Below, one piece after another: positions 15,232-23,154 of a stretch of 53,775 bases of DNA (its first letter is position 1; every line of letters begins with the position of its first letter). The DNA is taken from the NCBI GenBank assembly GCA_965661055.1, contig CBFICS010000015.1, forward strand, positions 1 through 53,775, given 5' to 3'. A program made the translations under genes and the position numbers. This DNA is from CBFHSF01 sp965661055 (GTDB taxonomy: Bacteria; Bacteroidota; Bacteroidia; Flavobacteriales; Schleiferiaceae). Under the pieces are notes generated by a model that did no database searches, had not been told where the DNA came from, and worked only from the letters and a program-made list of their open reading frames with translations.

Positions 15232-16484
15232 TGATCACCCAATGTTTTTTGTAAAGCATCTACCTTTAGTAAACACTCATGGTATTCATCTTCTGCATTG
15301 GCTAAAATAGTCAAAGCAGATCCAACATGTGCTTGAACCTTCTGAGAATCTTCATCATACAAAAGTGAGCGGATTACCACGTTTAAATCAAAATCACCGG
15401 AAGGCTCTATATAACCAACCGATCCAGAATACCAGCCTCTTTGGGTGGTCTCTACTTCATCAATACACTTCATGGCACTCACTTTGGGTGCCCCGGTCAT
15501 AGATCCCATAGGAAACGTTGACTGAATAATCTCAGACCAACTCACTCCACTTTTCACCTTTGAAGTGATGGTTGAAATCATTTGATGAACCGTATTAAAA
15601 GAATAAATTCCGTAGAGTTCTTCTACTTCTACCGATGATTTTTTGGCTGTAATAGACAGGTCGTTGCGAACCATGTCTACAATCATCACATTCTCTGCGC
15701 GCTCTTTTTCTGAGGCCAACAAATCACTGGCGCTCTGAGAATCTAAGGTTACATCACTATACCGCTTGGCGGTTCCTTTTATGGGCTGACTGATCAACTT
15801 CTCACCCCTTTTGGCTAAATACCTCTCCGGACTTGCACCTATAACCACCTTTCCGTTAGACGAAAAGTAAGAAGCAAAAGACGACTGGGCCTTGTCGTTG
15901 AGTTTCTTAAAAACCGAAAGCCCATTCAACTGAACCCCTTCTGCTTCAAAGGGCTGACATAAATTAACTTCGTAAATATCTCCTCGCTGTATGTGGCGTA
16001 ATAGTATGTTGGCCTTTTCAATGTAATCACCTTGGCTCCACAACGGAGTAAGCTGAAACGGACTCCAAGAAACCATAGAGAATTCGCGGGTTTTCACCTC
16101 GGGCTCCTTCCCACGAAAGTGGACCCAATATTCACCATTGCGTTGATGCGTAACGACAAATTCGGGCTCAAACCATTGCATTTTGGGCCAATCTAAATAA
16201 TTTCTGGGCACTGAAGTCAGGTCTTCAATGTGATTTTTTAGATCGTAAGAAAGCACACCAAAAAGCCAATTGTCTTGGCTAAGGGCATCCATTTTTTGCC
16301 ATGATTCACCCTCGTCAAAAACAAAGGGCTCTCGATTTCCAAAAGCACAAATCCATTGATATTTGCCATAGGCGTCTTCATGCCCATTGCTGTGATACCC
16401 AGACAAATGAGCATATTGAGACTCTCCCCACTGCAGTAGTTCAAAAAAATCTAACGGTTGTATTCGTTTAGATTCCCAATTCAT
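15228..16484 (-). CDS. pabB: aminodeoxychorismate synthase component I (PabB-like)
   Basis: Chorismate-utilising enzyme of folate synthesis, 418 residues. The C-terminal catalytic domain has PIKGT (234-238). Lys at the third position is the signature of aminodeoxychorismate synthase, whereas anthranilate synthase TrpE has Ala. MTGAPKVSAMKCIDEVE and DMVRNDL follow. The N-terminal part is short and divergent, as in many Bacteroidota PabB proteins, and there is no fused PabA or PabC. Translationally coupled to tilS downstream and directly abutting the heme oxygenase gene upstream. Confusion with TrpE is unlikely because of the Lys. Confidence 0.88.
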   Translation of the reverse strand: MNWESKRIQPLDFFELLQWGESQYAHLSGYHSNGHEDAYGKYQWICAFGNREPFVFDEGESWQKMDALSQDNWLFGVLSYDLKNHIEDLTSVPRNYLDWPKMQWFEPEFVVTHQRNGEYWVHFRGKEPEVKTREFSMVSWSPFQLTPLWSQGDYIEKANILLRHIQRGDIYEVNLCQPFEAEGVQLNGLSVFKKLNDKAQSSFASYFSSNGKVVIGASPERYLAKRGEKLISQPIKGTAKRYSDVTLDSQSASDLLASEKERAENVMIVDMVRNDLSITAKKSSVEVEELYGIYSFNTVHQMISTITSKVKSGVSWSEIIQSTFPMGSMTGAPKVSAMKCIDEVETTQRGWYSGSVGYIEPSGDFDLNVVIRSLLYDEDSQKVQAHVGSALTILANAEDEYHECLLKVDALQKTLGDQ

Positions 16485-17069
16485 TTAGGCTGTTAAATTT
16501 AAGGCGAAGGCCTCTTTTACCACTTTGAATGTTTGTCTTGCAGATTCAACCACCTCATCGTGAATCTCAGGCTGAGCGTCTAATTGGTCTAAACAGGCGA
16601 TAAACTTCTTCCACATCATTCCGAGGTTCTCGCCATAGGCACCGTAAAATTGTAGCGCCTTAGTATCTGCAATTTCTGGAATAGATTCCAGTTTGCGTTT
16701 AATAACGGCTCCACCCAAAGTAGATCCTTCTAAAACGTAAAGGCAACCAATGCCCTGAGCTAAATTACTGGGTGAAAAATCAAAGGTAACGCTGTGGTTT
16801 TCTTTGGGATTTACACCCAATAACTGAAGGTCAAAGTTCAATAAGCTAATCTTCTTTCTCAATTCAAATTCTAACTCAGACCACTCTGTTAAATCTTTTA
16901 TGCGCTGAAGCTTTTGTTCTAAATCGGCATGAATCATGTATTGCTTTAGTAGAATATCTTCGTACTGATCACGAGTCAAGGTGCCAGACATAATTCTGTC
17001 AGACCCTACTGATTTTTCAGTTTCTTCGTGGTCCACACGGGTTTCCGCTTTTAATCTATCTCTCAACAT
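16485..17069 (-). CDS. biliverdin-producing heme oxygenase
   Basis: Breaks heme open to biliverdin, CO and Fe2+. The 194-residue protein starts MLRDRLKAETRVDHEETEK with His14 as probable proximal heme ligand, and has the distal-helix signature YVLEGSTLGGAVI (about 101-113). The frame is open to an ATG at 17129, but that start would lie 3 bp from the divergent gene, and the family start matches 17069. First gene of a run heme oxygenase-pabB-tilS-dsbD-gmhA with no gaps above 12 bp. A role in iron release from heme taken up by the 39-43 kb locus is likely; supply of bilin to a phytochrome is the alternative, but no phytochrome is nearby. Confidence 0.85.
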   Translation of the reverse strand: MLRDRLKAETRVDHEETEKSVGSDRIMSGTLTRDQYEDILLKQYMIHADLEQKLQRIKDLTEWSELEFELRKKISLLNFDLQLLGVNPKENHSVTFDFSPSNLAQGIGCLYVLEGSTLGGAVIKRKLESIPEIADTKALQFYGAYGENLGMMWKKFIACLDQLDAQPEIHDEVVESARQTFKVVKEAFALNLTA

Positions 17070-17131
17070 GGTATTAGGGTGTAATATGTTTTTTATAATT
17101 TTACCACAATAGGACGAAAAAATGCCCAATT

Positions 17132-17626
17132 ATGAAGTGTAAAGTTATTTCTTTTTTAATGTTTTTCGGCCTTTTTACTGCACAAGCACAAGAAATTCCT
17201 GCGAATTACCATTTTGGCGTACCGCAAGATTACCGCGATGCAGAACCTTTGATTTCTGAATGCATTGACTTTCTTCTTTCCACTGCCGTGGGAAGCGACC
17301 CCGTTAAACGCGTAGAGGTTGGGAATTACCTGAACAACTGGGCATCTGGCGTACCCTATGTAACCATTACCATCTATCCTTTTGTCTCTCTTTCTACCCA
17401 AAGCAATCCGGACTTATACGACGTGTATATTGCAGGATTTATTAAATCTTACTTTGAAGATCCCGAAAGGTCAACTGACGACAATTATTATTTCGGAATT
17501 TTAGCTGTTTTGGGGGTCTACAAAATGGGAGGAGCGGTTAGAGCCCAAGAAGACCTTGACGATTTGGTTGAGCTTCAAGAGAAGGGAAAATTAAAAAAAC
17601 ACATCTATAAAACTTTGAGTTGGTAA
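17132..17626 (+). CDS. exported protein of unknown function, 164 residues
   Basis: Signal peptide (MKCKVISFLMFFGLFTAQAQ), then a mature domain of about 144 residues with NYHFGVPQDYRDAEPL, TGxxDP-like GSDPVKRVEVGNYLNNW, and IAGFIKSYFEDPE, ending in a Lys-rich helix. Resembles short exported proteins conserved in Flavobacteriia but with no assigned function; I recognise no catalytic motif. Divergent from the heme oxygenase gene (62 bp between starts). Confidence 0.75.
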   Translation: MKCKVISFLMFFGLFTAQAQEIPANYHFGVPQDYRDAEPLISECIDFLLSTAVGSDPVKRVEVGNYLNNWASGVPYVTITIYPFVSLSTQSNPDLYDVYIAGFIKSYFEDPERSTDDNYYFGILAVLGVYKMGGAVRAQEDLDDLVELQEKGKLKKHIYKTLSW

Positions 17627-17672
17627 CCGAACCTATTTATTACCTACCTTAGAATTACCAAATAATAAACCT

Positions 17673-18059
17673 ATGGAAGAATTGAAAAAGACTATGAGAA
17701 AGGTACTTCTGATCGTTATCGGCTTAGGCCTACTGGTCATCGCATTTATTTATATGTTCAATTTTAGCGATGGATTTAGAGTCGGCGTGCCGGTAAAAAT
17801 TTCTAGCAAGGGGTTTATTGTAAAAACCTATGAAGGTCAACTGAATATTGGCGGACTTACCAGTTCTGCGGAGGGGGTTTTACCCACCCAGTGGGACTTT
17901 ACTGTTCACGGATCAGACCAAGGGGTTTTAGAGGACCTTGAGTCTGCCATTGAAAACGGAAAGCGAGTAAAAATCTTTTACAAAGAAAAATTAATGGTGC
18001 TCCCCTGGCGAGGAGACACCAAATATTTTGCCTACAAAGTAGAAGAGGTCAACAATTAA
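17673..18059 (+). CDS. single-pass membrane protein, small conserved Bacteroidota family
   Basis: 128 residues: a short cytosolic N-terminus, one membrane helix (VLLIVIGLGLLVIAFIYMF) and a beta-rich domain with SDGFRVGVPVKISSKGFIVKTYEGQLNIGG, then a C-terminal GDTKYFAYKVEEV. I recall this type of protein being labelled 6-phosphogluconate dehydrogenase in Bacteroidota databases; nothing here supports an enzyme of that kind (no Rossmann motif, far too short). A variant -7 element TACCTTAG lies at 17645-17652. The stop abuts the convergent MauG gene with no gap. Confidence 0.75.
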   Translation: MEELKKTMRKVLLIVIGLGLLVIAFIYMFNFSDGFRVGVPVKISSKGFIVKTYEGQLNIGGLTSSAEGVLPTQWDFTVHGSDQGVLEDLESAIENGKRVKIFYKEKLMVLPWRGDTKYFAYKVEEVNN

Positions 18060-19868
18060 TTAAATCGCTTTTAGAAAGGCTATCAATTGTCTTTTTTCAA
18101 CTTCCGAAAGATTTAATGAATCGGGAGGAAGGGTTTGGTTGGGCACCTCTAGCCCAAAGCCAATTCCGCCACCAACATTGTAAAACTCTACGACTTCTTC
18201 TAAGGTGTTGTATTGTCCGTGGTGAAAATAAGGCGCCGTCTTTGAAATGTTTCTAACGGTTACGGTCTTAAAACTACGGTCGTAAACCTCCGTTTCATAC
18301 GTTAACCTCTTACTGGCTGATCGACCTAAGTCATCGTCCAGTTCTATGGTTTTAGGATTCTTTAAAACCCCTAAAACCTCCGATTCATTTTCCTCAAAAA
18401 ACGGGGGAACTAGCCCTGAAAAGGTTGGAGCAAAATGGCAAGTGCCACAAGTAGCTTTACCCATAAACAAGTTAAATCCGGCGTAAACCTCTTGGGGAAG
18501 AGAATCTATTTTCTTGGTTAAATAAAGATCAACCGGAGAGTCAAATGTCTTTAGAGAAAGTACATATTGAGACATGGCTAGACTCAAGGTGTTTCTATTG
18601 ATTTCTCCTTTAAAATCTGGAAAGGCCAATTGAAAGTCAGCAACGTAAGAAGAATCGCTAGAAAGCCTTGAAAAAATTGAATGGTAGTTATTGCCAAACT
18701 CTTCTTCATTGAAAATCACGTGTTCTGCTTGCTGGTCAATATTGTCGGCTCTTAAGTCGTAAAAGAAAGAACGGGCAAGCCCAGCGTTTAACAAGGTGGG
18801 TGAGTTTCTCAACAACGGACCGTTTGTTCCTTTACTGGTAGAGTGTCCGTCAGAAAACCCTTTTTCTGGATTGTGGCACGTAGCGCATGATTTGTCGAGG
18901 TTTTTAGAAAGTCTTACCTCATAAAACAATCTTTTGCCCAGCGCTATTTGATCGCCTTTTTTTCCAGAAGAATGCATGGCCAAGAAGGCTCTATCATCAA
19001 AAAATTCGTTAGAGAAAATATCAGCAGATTGGTAATTTATACTCAGCGGACTTTCATAAACCTCACCTGGCATTTCAATGCCTAGCTCCTTCTGCACTCT
19101 TAGTATGTATCCGTAGGCCGGATTGGCAAAATTTCTGATAAAGTGAGCTCTATCAAAAGCCTCAAAAGACGGATTGTTTGCCAGGTAATCTTCGCCGCCT
19201 TTAAAAATCTCAGTGTATTCTTCTTTTAAGGATTTGGGCAACATGGAGGTATAGCTCTTCATTTGTTGCGATAAAATACTCCAAGATTTTGCAGACTCTT
19301 CAATGGCTAAAGAAGACCCCGGGGTGTCAAAACCCGTAATACCCAAAGAGACAATACGAATCACTTCAAATCGCATAGACTCAAAAACCTGATGGTCGTA
19401 AAAAACCAATCCCGATTGGTAGTCGATGATTTCACCAAGCTTTACGCTAAGCATGTGCGATAATTCTTTTGCCGCCTTGACGTCTAATTCATCTGCGTAC
19501 ACCACCTCTTCTAAGGTTTGTAATCCTTTAGGGTCAATGAGCACAAGTCTAGGCGCATTTCTTTCAATCTTTACAAGCGGGGCCCCGTTTAAGTAATCGT
19601 TAGCATCTTGAGGGTGCATGTAAGACATAATCCCTTCTATCTCCTTATAACTAAACCTAACCTTAGCCCATTGAGTTTTTAGGCTTTTGATGTCTTGGGG
19701 AGAATAGACTGAAAGCATTCTAGAAAAGACCTCAACTTCCTTTTTAAAGTCCTGACATTTGTTTTGATAGTCCTTCCATATTTCGGCAGAAGGGGTTTGC
19801 TTTAGCGCTCCTTGAAAGAAAATCATCCCCAGAAGGGCGATTAAAATAGCAGTAGTATATTTTCTCAT
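18060..19868 (-). CDS. di-heme cytochrome c peroxidase/MauG family with N-terminal imelysin-like domain
   Basis: 602 residues. Signal peptide, then an all-helical region (about 30-270) resembling imelysin/EfeO-type domains, then a MauG-type domain with two c-heme sites, SCATCH (C328-H332) and CGTCH (C474-H478). The usual imelysin GxHxxE motif appears as GLQTLEE (115-121), with the His replaced by Gln, so iron binding at that site may be lost or altered. The C-terminal YFHHGQYNTLEEVVEFYN is typical of the family. Periplasmic or surface electron transfer or peroxidase activity is likely. It lies downstream of the PhoX gene across a hairpin. Confidence 0.85.
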   Translation of the reverse strand: MRKYTTAILIALLGMIFFQGALKQTPSAEIWKDYQNKCQDFKKEVEVFSRMLSVYSPQDIKSLKTQWAKVRFSYKEIEGIMSYMHPQDANDYLNGAPLVKIERNAPRLVLIDPKGLQTLEEVVYADELDVKAAKELSHMLSVKLGEIIDYQSGLVFYDHQVFESMRFEVIRIVSLGITGFDTPGSSLAIEESAKSWSILSQQMKSYTSMLPKSLKEEYTEIFKGGEDYLANNPSFEAFDRAHFIRNFANPAYGYILRVQKELGIEMPGEVYESPLSINYQSADIFSNEFFDDRAFLAMHSSGKKGDQIALGKRLFYEVRLSKNLDKSCATCHNPEKGFSDGHSTSKGTNGPLLRNSPTLLNAGLARSFFYDLRADNIDQQAEHVIFNEEEFGNNYHSIFSRLSSDSSYVADFQLAFPDFKGEINRNTLSLAMSQYVLSLKTFDSPVDLYLTKKIDSLPQEVYAGFNLFMGKATCGTCHFAPTFSGLVPPFFEENESEVLGVLKNPKTIELDDDLGRSASKRLTYETEVYDRSFKTVTVRNISKTAPYFHHGQYNTLEEVVEFYNVGGGIGFGLEVPNQTLPPDSLNLSEVEKRQLIAFLKAI

Positions 19869-19886
19869 AGTGATAAATCAAGAAAT

Positions 19887-19908
19887 CCCCGAGGCCTAAA
19901 CCCCGGGG
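19887..19908 (-). terminator. hairpin between PhoX and MauG genes
   Basis: On the minus strand CCCCGGGG (19908-19901) pairs with CCTCGGGG (19894-19887), an 8-bp GC-rich stem with one G-U pair and a 6-nt loop. The tail ATTTCTTGATTT is only moderately T-rich. It sits after the PhoX stop and 18 bp before the MauG start, so it may partly terminate or protect the PhoX mRNA. Confidence 0.5.
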
Positions 19909-19940
19909 AAAACAGATTAAAAATGAAACGAGACAGATTC

Positions 19941-21782
19941 TTATTGAACGATCAATTTTTGAGGTTGACCTTTTTCATTTTGAACATAGTATACGCCAGG
20001 AGTCATGCTAGAAATATTAACCTCACGCACGCCGCGCAATACCTTAATTCTTCTACCCGTGTTGTCATAAATCGCTAGATCTTGCACTTCATCAAAGTAA
20101 ATTACACGAGTGGCAGGATTTGGGTACATTTTAAAGTCATCTCCGCCTTGCCATTGTGCTTCTGCTAAACCAATGGTTGCTTGATCCCAACCGGTTAAGG
20201 CTACAGTAACCGAGTTGTTGAACGGGAATGGGTTTGACGTATTAGGGTGCTGCACGTTGAACAGGATGGTTTTTCCGTCAGGTGTTGGGCGAGCACCAGT
20301 AACTTCTGATCCTGCAGGTCCAACAGCAATTCTTACTAGGTCGTTTAACGTCGGACTTGAAATGCTCAAGTCAAGAAGGTAAATTTCACAAGCTCTGTTA
20401 GAGATTCCAGCAGGAGTTCTTCCTTTTGATGATCCGTTAAGGTCTTCTTGAATGATTAGGTAAGTTTTTCCATTAACTTCAAAAGTTGCGATTCCGTCAG
20501 GATTACTTAAGTGGTTTCCAGGGTAAGTATTCACGTCTGGATCAACAGAGAAATAAGGTCCTCCTTCAAGATATACTGTCACCTCTTCCGTAGCAGGATC
20601 GTATTGTAAAACTCTACCGTAATAATCCCAGTATTCAGTTGAATCAGGCGTAAGAGCTTTTCCAAACTCAGCACTTTGAGCCGCTGCTCTAGCCGTGTGG
20701 TGAGGAGCGTAAGGTGCATTGAAGTTAGAAGCAACGTTTCTCCAACGAGAAGCTGGATTATCGCGACCCGTTTCGGTAAAGTAAACCTTCCCGTTAGCTT
20801 CGGTTACCCATTCTAAACGGTTAAACATAGTCGCCTTAACCATTGCCGCTTCAGACTGGAAATTCAACATTTTGGTAAAGTCAGTATTGTCAATTTCTAC
20901 CCAATGGCTTGGGGTAGCATCGTGTTTAAATACATAAGTAGATCCCGTTGTGAAATCTCCTGGTGTATCTGCCACAAACTTGGTGAAAAAACCTGGCGTA
21001 TTATCCGCTCCTTGATAAACCGTTTTGTTATCAGGCATCACACAACCTCCTTCAAAAGGTTGACGTCCCCAGTTGTACTGCTTTCTAATCGCCTTAGCTT
21101 CTACAGGGTCGATTTCTACCATATAGTTGTAGTTCTGATACTTTTCCATGGTCTCTCCGTCAAATCCCGGGAAACCGTTAGAAACAGGCTGAGTAGAAGT
21201 TCCTGTACCAATAGTAAACATTGCCGTATCTCTATCGGCAAGATCTTTATTGCTATAGCGCATCCACTCTTCAGCTGTCCAGATTCTACCATCAGGAGAA
21301 CAAATACCTCCACAGTTCATTCCCGTCTCACCCACAGTATTTGCAAAATCAACAGCAAAATATTCACCCGTACGTCCGTCAGAAAGAGTTTGAGTTACAA
21401 TAATCAATGAATCGGTTGCAGGATCGCGACGCACTTTAAAAACCGTCATACCACCCCCATCACCAATAGAGTCATTCTGCACTACCATCTCGTGGTTTAC
21501 AGAAACCCAACCTAAATCTGCAGAGTTATTGTCTGGAGTAAATCCGATAAAGTCGTGCCATTGCTTCGCTAGCGCTTCGCCAGAAGCATTGCCATAAGTA
21601 GCTGCTGTTTGAACTTTATGGTACCCACCAATAAATAAATACTGAGTAATCATCGGAGATTCAGGAACGAGAACCTCTGTAGAGTTCCAGTCAGAAATAT
21701 TGATCCTAGGATCAAAGTTTGTTTGAGAAAACAATGCGCTTGATGTCAACAACGCACATCCGGCAAGTAGTGATTTTTTCAT
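19941..21782 (-). CDS. PhoX-type (DUF839) phosphatase with T9SS sorting domain
   Basis: 613 residues. Signal peptide, a beta-propeller-like PhoX domain (about 25-540), and a T9SS type A C-terminal domain (about 550-613: MYPNPATRVIYF...IYDNTGRRI...GVYYVQNEKGQPQKLIVQ). PhoX-like features include VNHEM, IWTAEEWM, GGCVMPDNKTVYQGAD, RLEWVTEANGKVYFTETGR and NPDGIATFEVNGK. PhoX enzymes are Ca/Fe-dependent alkaline phosphatases that release phosphate from organic esters. The sorting domain predicts export across the outer membrane rather than Tat export as in proteobacterial PhoX. Co-occurrence with a PhoBR-like pair in this window fits phosphate scavenging. Metal ligands could not be verified one by one. 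Confidence 0.82.
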   Translation of the reverse strand: MKKSLLAGCALLTSSALFSQTNFDPRINISDWNSTEVLVPESPMITQYLFIGGYHKVQTAATYGNASGEALAKQWHDFIGFTPDNNSADLGWVSVNHEMVVQNDSIGDGGGMTVFKVRRDPATDSLIIVTQTLSDGRTGEYFAVDFANTVGETGMNCGGICSPDGRIWTAEEWMRYSNKDLADRDTAMFTIGTGTSTQPVSNGFPGFDGETMEKYQNYNYMVEIDPVEAKAIRKQYNWGRQPFEGGCVMPDNKTVYQGADNTPGFFTKFVADTPGDFTTGSTYVFKHDATPSHWVEIDNTDFTKMLNFQSEAAMVKATMFNRLEWVTEANGKVYFTETGRDNPASRWRNVASNFNAPYAPHHTARAAAQSAEFGKALTPDSTEYWDYYGRVLQYDPATEEVTVYLEGGPYFSVDPDVNTYPGNHLSNPDGIATFEVNGKTYLIIQEDLNGSSKGRTPAGISNRACEIYLLDLSISSPTLNDLVRIAVGPAGSEVTGARPTPDGKTILFNVQHPNTSNPFPFNNSVTVALTGWDQATIGLAEAQWQGGDDFKMYPNPATRVIYFDEVQDLAIYDNTGRRIKVLRGVREVNISSMTPGVYYVQNEKGQPQKLIVQ

Positions 21783-22083
21783 AGTGATTTCCTTTTTATT
21801 AGGTTCACCGCAAAGATGCCGAGGTCAAGTTGTCTAAACGCAATGCGACTTTTACTACTGTTTTAAAAAAAGGTTAGGGTCTTTAACCCCGTGTTAGGAT
21901 TTACCGAGGGGGTTAACACTCGGGTAAGGAAGAAGATATCCTATAGAAACAGTTACATAATATAGGTCTCTAACAACCTTTATAAATCAACCCTTTATAC
22001 ACTCAGGGACCCTTTCAAGTCAAAATTAAACAACGCTTAGACCTTTTTACTCTAGAGCCCCACATTATGCGTTAAAAAAATTG
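21783..22083. other. noncoding stretch upstream of PhoX, with nested inverted repeats
   Basis: No coding sequence. The minus strand has CATCTTTG (21818-21811), a near -7 element for the PhoX gene. About 100 nt before the start there are overlapping inverted repeats: TTAACCCC (21883-21890) with GGGGTTAA (21909-21916), and CCGAG (21904-21908) with CTCGG (21919-21923). The two stems exclude each other. GTTAGG also occurs twice, 20 bp apart (21873 and 21893). The rest is AT-rich with nothing recognisable. Confidence 0.4.
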
Positions 22084-22112
22084 TTGTGAATTGAATTTTT
22101 CTTGTAGATTTG
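22084..22112 (+). promoter_or_regulatory. promoter of the CAU tRNA
   Basis: TTG (22084-22086), 18 nt, TAGATTTG (22105-22112), a perfect -7 element. The predicted leader before the tRNA contains a small CCCC-TTTC-GGGG hairpin (22116-22127). Confidence 0.6.
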
Positions 22113-22161
22113 CGACCCCTTTCGGGGGAAACTCATCGGCGGGCTAACCACCGTCTTTGAA

Positions 22162-22235
22162 GGTCCTATAGCTCAGTTGGTTAGAGCACCTGACTCATAA
22201 TCAGGTGGTCCCTGGTTCGAGCCCAGGTGGGACCA
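22162..22235 (+). tRNA. tRNA with CAU anticodon (elongator Met or Ile2)
   Basis: A 74-nt cloverleaf: acceptor GGTCCTA/TGGGACC plus discriminator A, D-arm AGCTCAGTTGGTTAGAGC, anticodon stem CCTGA/TCAGG with loop CTCATAA, T-arm CTGGTTCGAGCCCAG. CCA is not encoded. CAU is used by initiator Met, elongator Met and lysidine-modified Ile2. The initiator is excluded because the first acceptor pair is G-C and the anticodon stem lacks the GGG/CCC run. Met versus Ile2 cannot be settled by eye. Confidence 0.95.
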
Positions 22236-22245
22236 CAACAACAAA

Positions 22246-22275
22246 AAAACCACATCTTCTGATGTGGTTTTTTTT
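22246..22275 (+). terminator. intrinsic terminator after the tRNA
   Basis: An 11-bp stem AAAACCACATC/GATGTGGTTTT with loop TTCT, followed by a run of eight Ts (22268-22275). Strong, and it could work on both strands because of the flanking A-tract. Confidence 0.88.
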
Positions 22276-22282
22276 GTTTTAG

Positions 22283-22506
22283 GGAATAGGAATTTGAAAC
22301 TTGGGATTGGGTATTTGTAACTCATGACTAGGAAAAATAGTAATTAGGCTGTTCCACAATCCCGTGATCCCTCATCTCAAAAGTCTGGACTCTGGGCTCT
22401 GGACTCTTTTAATCTTGATTCTTGTCTCTTATAATCTTGACTCTGCTCGTTCCCCTGATCCCACGTTCCCTCATTTCCCTATCTTTAACCCTTAAAATAA
22501 AATTCT
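22283..22506. repeat. C-rich higher-order repeat, block A
   Basis: Noncoding. Contains four modules also found downstream: M1 (24 bp, 22365-22388, ending AAAAGTCTGG), M2 TCTGGACTCTGGGCTCT (22384-22400), M3 CTCTTATAATCTTGACTC (22426-22443) and M4 CTCGTTCCCCTGATCCCA (22446-22463). Four C-runs at 22452-22479, with 4-, 5- and 6-nt gaps, make a G-quadruplex-capable motif on the minus strand. The 22283-22360 part is a degenerate GGGA/TTGGGA-like mosaic. No gene is visible. Confidence 0.7.
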
Positions 22507-23154
22507 ATGAATCCACAAGCGGAAGAGTTTTACCAAAATGCAAAACAATGGGGTGAAGAATATTATGCCATAAGAGAAATTGCCCTTGAATGCCAACTTC
22601 AAGAGGAATATAAATGGATGCACCCTTGTTATACTTCTAAGGGAAAAAACATTATTATCATTCACGGATTTAAGGAATATTGCGGAATGTCATTCGTGAA
22701 GGGCTCCCTTCTAAAAGACACGGAGAAAATACTTCAAATGCCCGGCAAAAACACACAGTCAGGACGAATACTAAAATTCACATCCGTTGAAGAAATAAAA
22801 AACGCTACCGCGACCATCAAAGCCTATATTTTTGAAGCCATTGAAATTGAGGAACAAGGGCTGCAAGTAAAATATGATCGTCCGGAGGACATGGATTTTC
22901 CAGAGGAGCTATTGGAAGCCTTCGCGATGGATGAAAATTTTAAAAATGCCTTTAACAATTTGACCGCAGGCAGACAAAAGGGATACTTACTTCACTTTAA
23001 TGGCGCTAAACAATCACAAACCAAGGTCGATAGAATCAATAAGTATTACGATAGAATTCTTGATGGTAAAGGAATTAGAGATTGTATCTGTGGACTTTCT
23101 AAAAGACTTCCCAATTGTGACGGCTCACATAAATCCATAGTACTCAAAGTCTAA
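22507..23154 (+). CDS. YdeI/DUF1801-type protein with C-terminal CDGSH iron-sulfur motif
   Basis: 215 residues. The N-terminal part (about 1-115: EYKWMHPCYTSKGKNIIIIHGFKEYCGMSF) is a DUF1801-type domain. The middle (about 130-190: PEELLEAFAMDENFKNAFNNLTAGRQKGYLLHFNGAKQSQTKVDRINKYYDRIL) is the YdeI/OmpD-associated helical segment. The last 20 residues contain CICGLSKRLPNCDGSH, a perfect match to C-x-C-x2-S-x3-P-x-C-D-G-S-H, the mitoNEET-type [2Fe-2S] motif. So it probably binds a cluster, although YdeI domains are not known for that. YdeI has been linked to peptide stress; the role here is unknown. The gene stands alone between two repeat blocks. Confidence 0.8.
   Translation: MNPQAEEFYQNAKQWGEEYYAIREIALECQLQEEYKWMHPCYTSKGKNIIIIHGFKEYCGMSFVKGSLLKDTEKILQMPGKNTQSGRILKFTSVEEIKNATATIKAYIFEAIEIEEQGLQVKYDRPEDMDFPEELLEAFAMDENFKNAFNNLTAGRQKGYLLHFNGAKQSQTKVDRINKYYDRILDGKGIRDCICGLSKRLPNCDGSHKSIVLKV

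Noticed and set aside
15228..16484. Anthranilate synthase TrpE as the identity
   Set aside because: PIKGT has Lys at the position that is Ala in TrpE; no trp genes are nearby.
17070..17129. Upstream ATG for heme oxygenase
   Set aside because: It would begin 3 bp from the start of the divergent gene, and the conserved heme oxygenase N-terminus starts at 17069.
20904..21410. 168-codon plus-strand reading frame opposite PhoX
   Set aside because: It is a long shadow of the PhoX coding sequence with no recognisable features; the minus-strand protein has full domain support.
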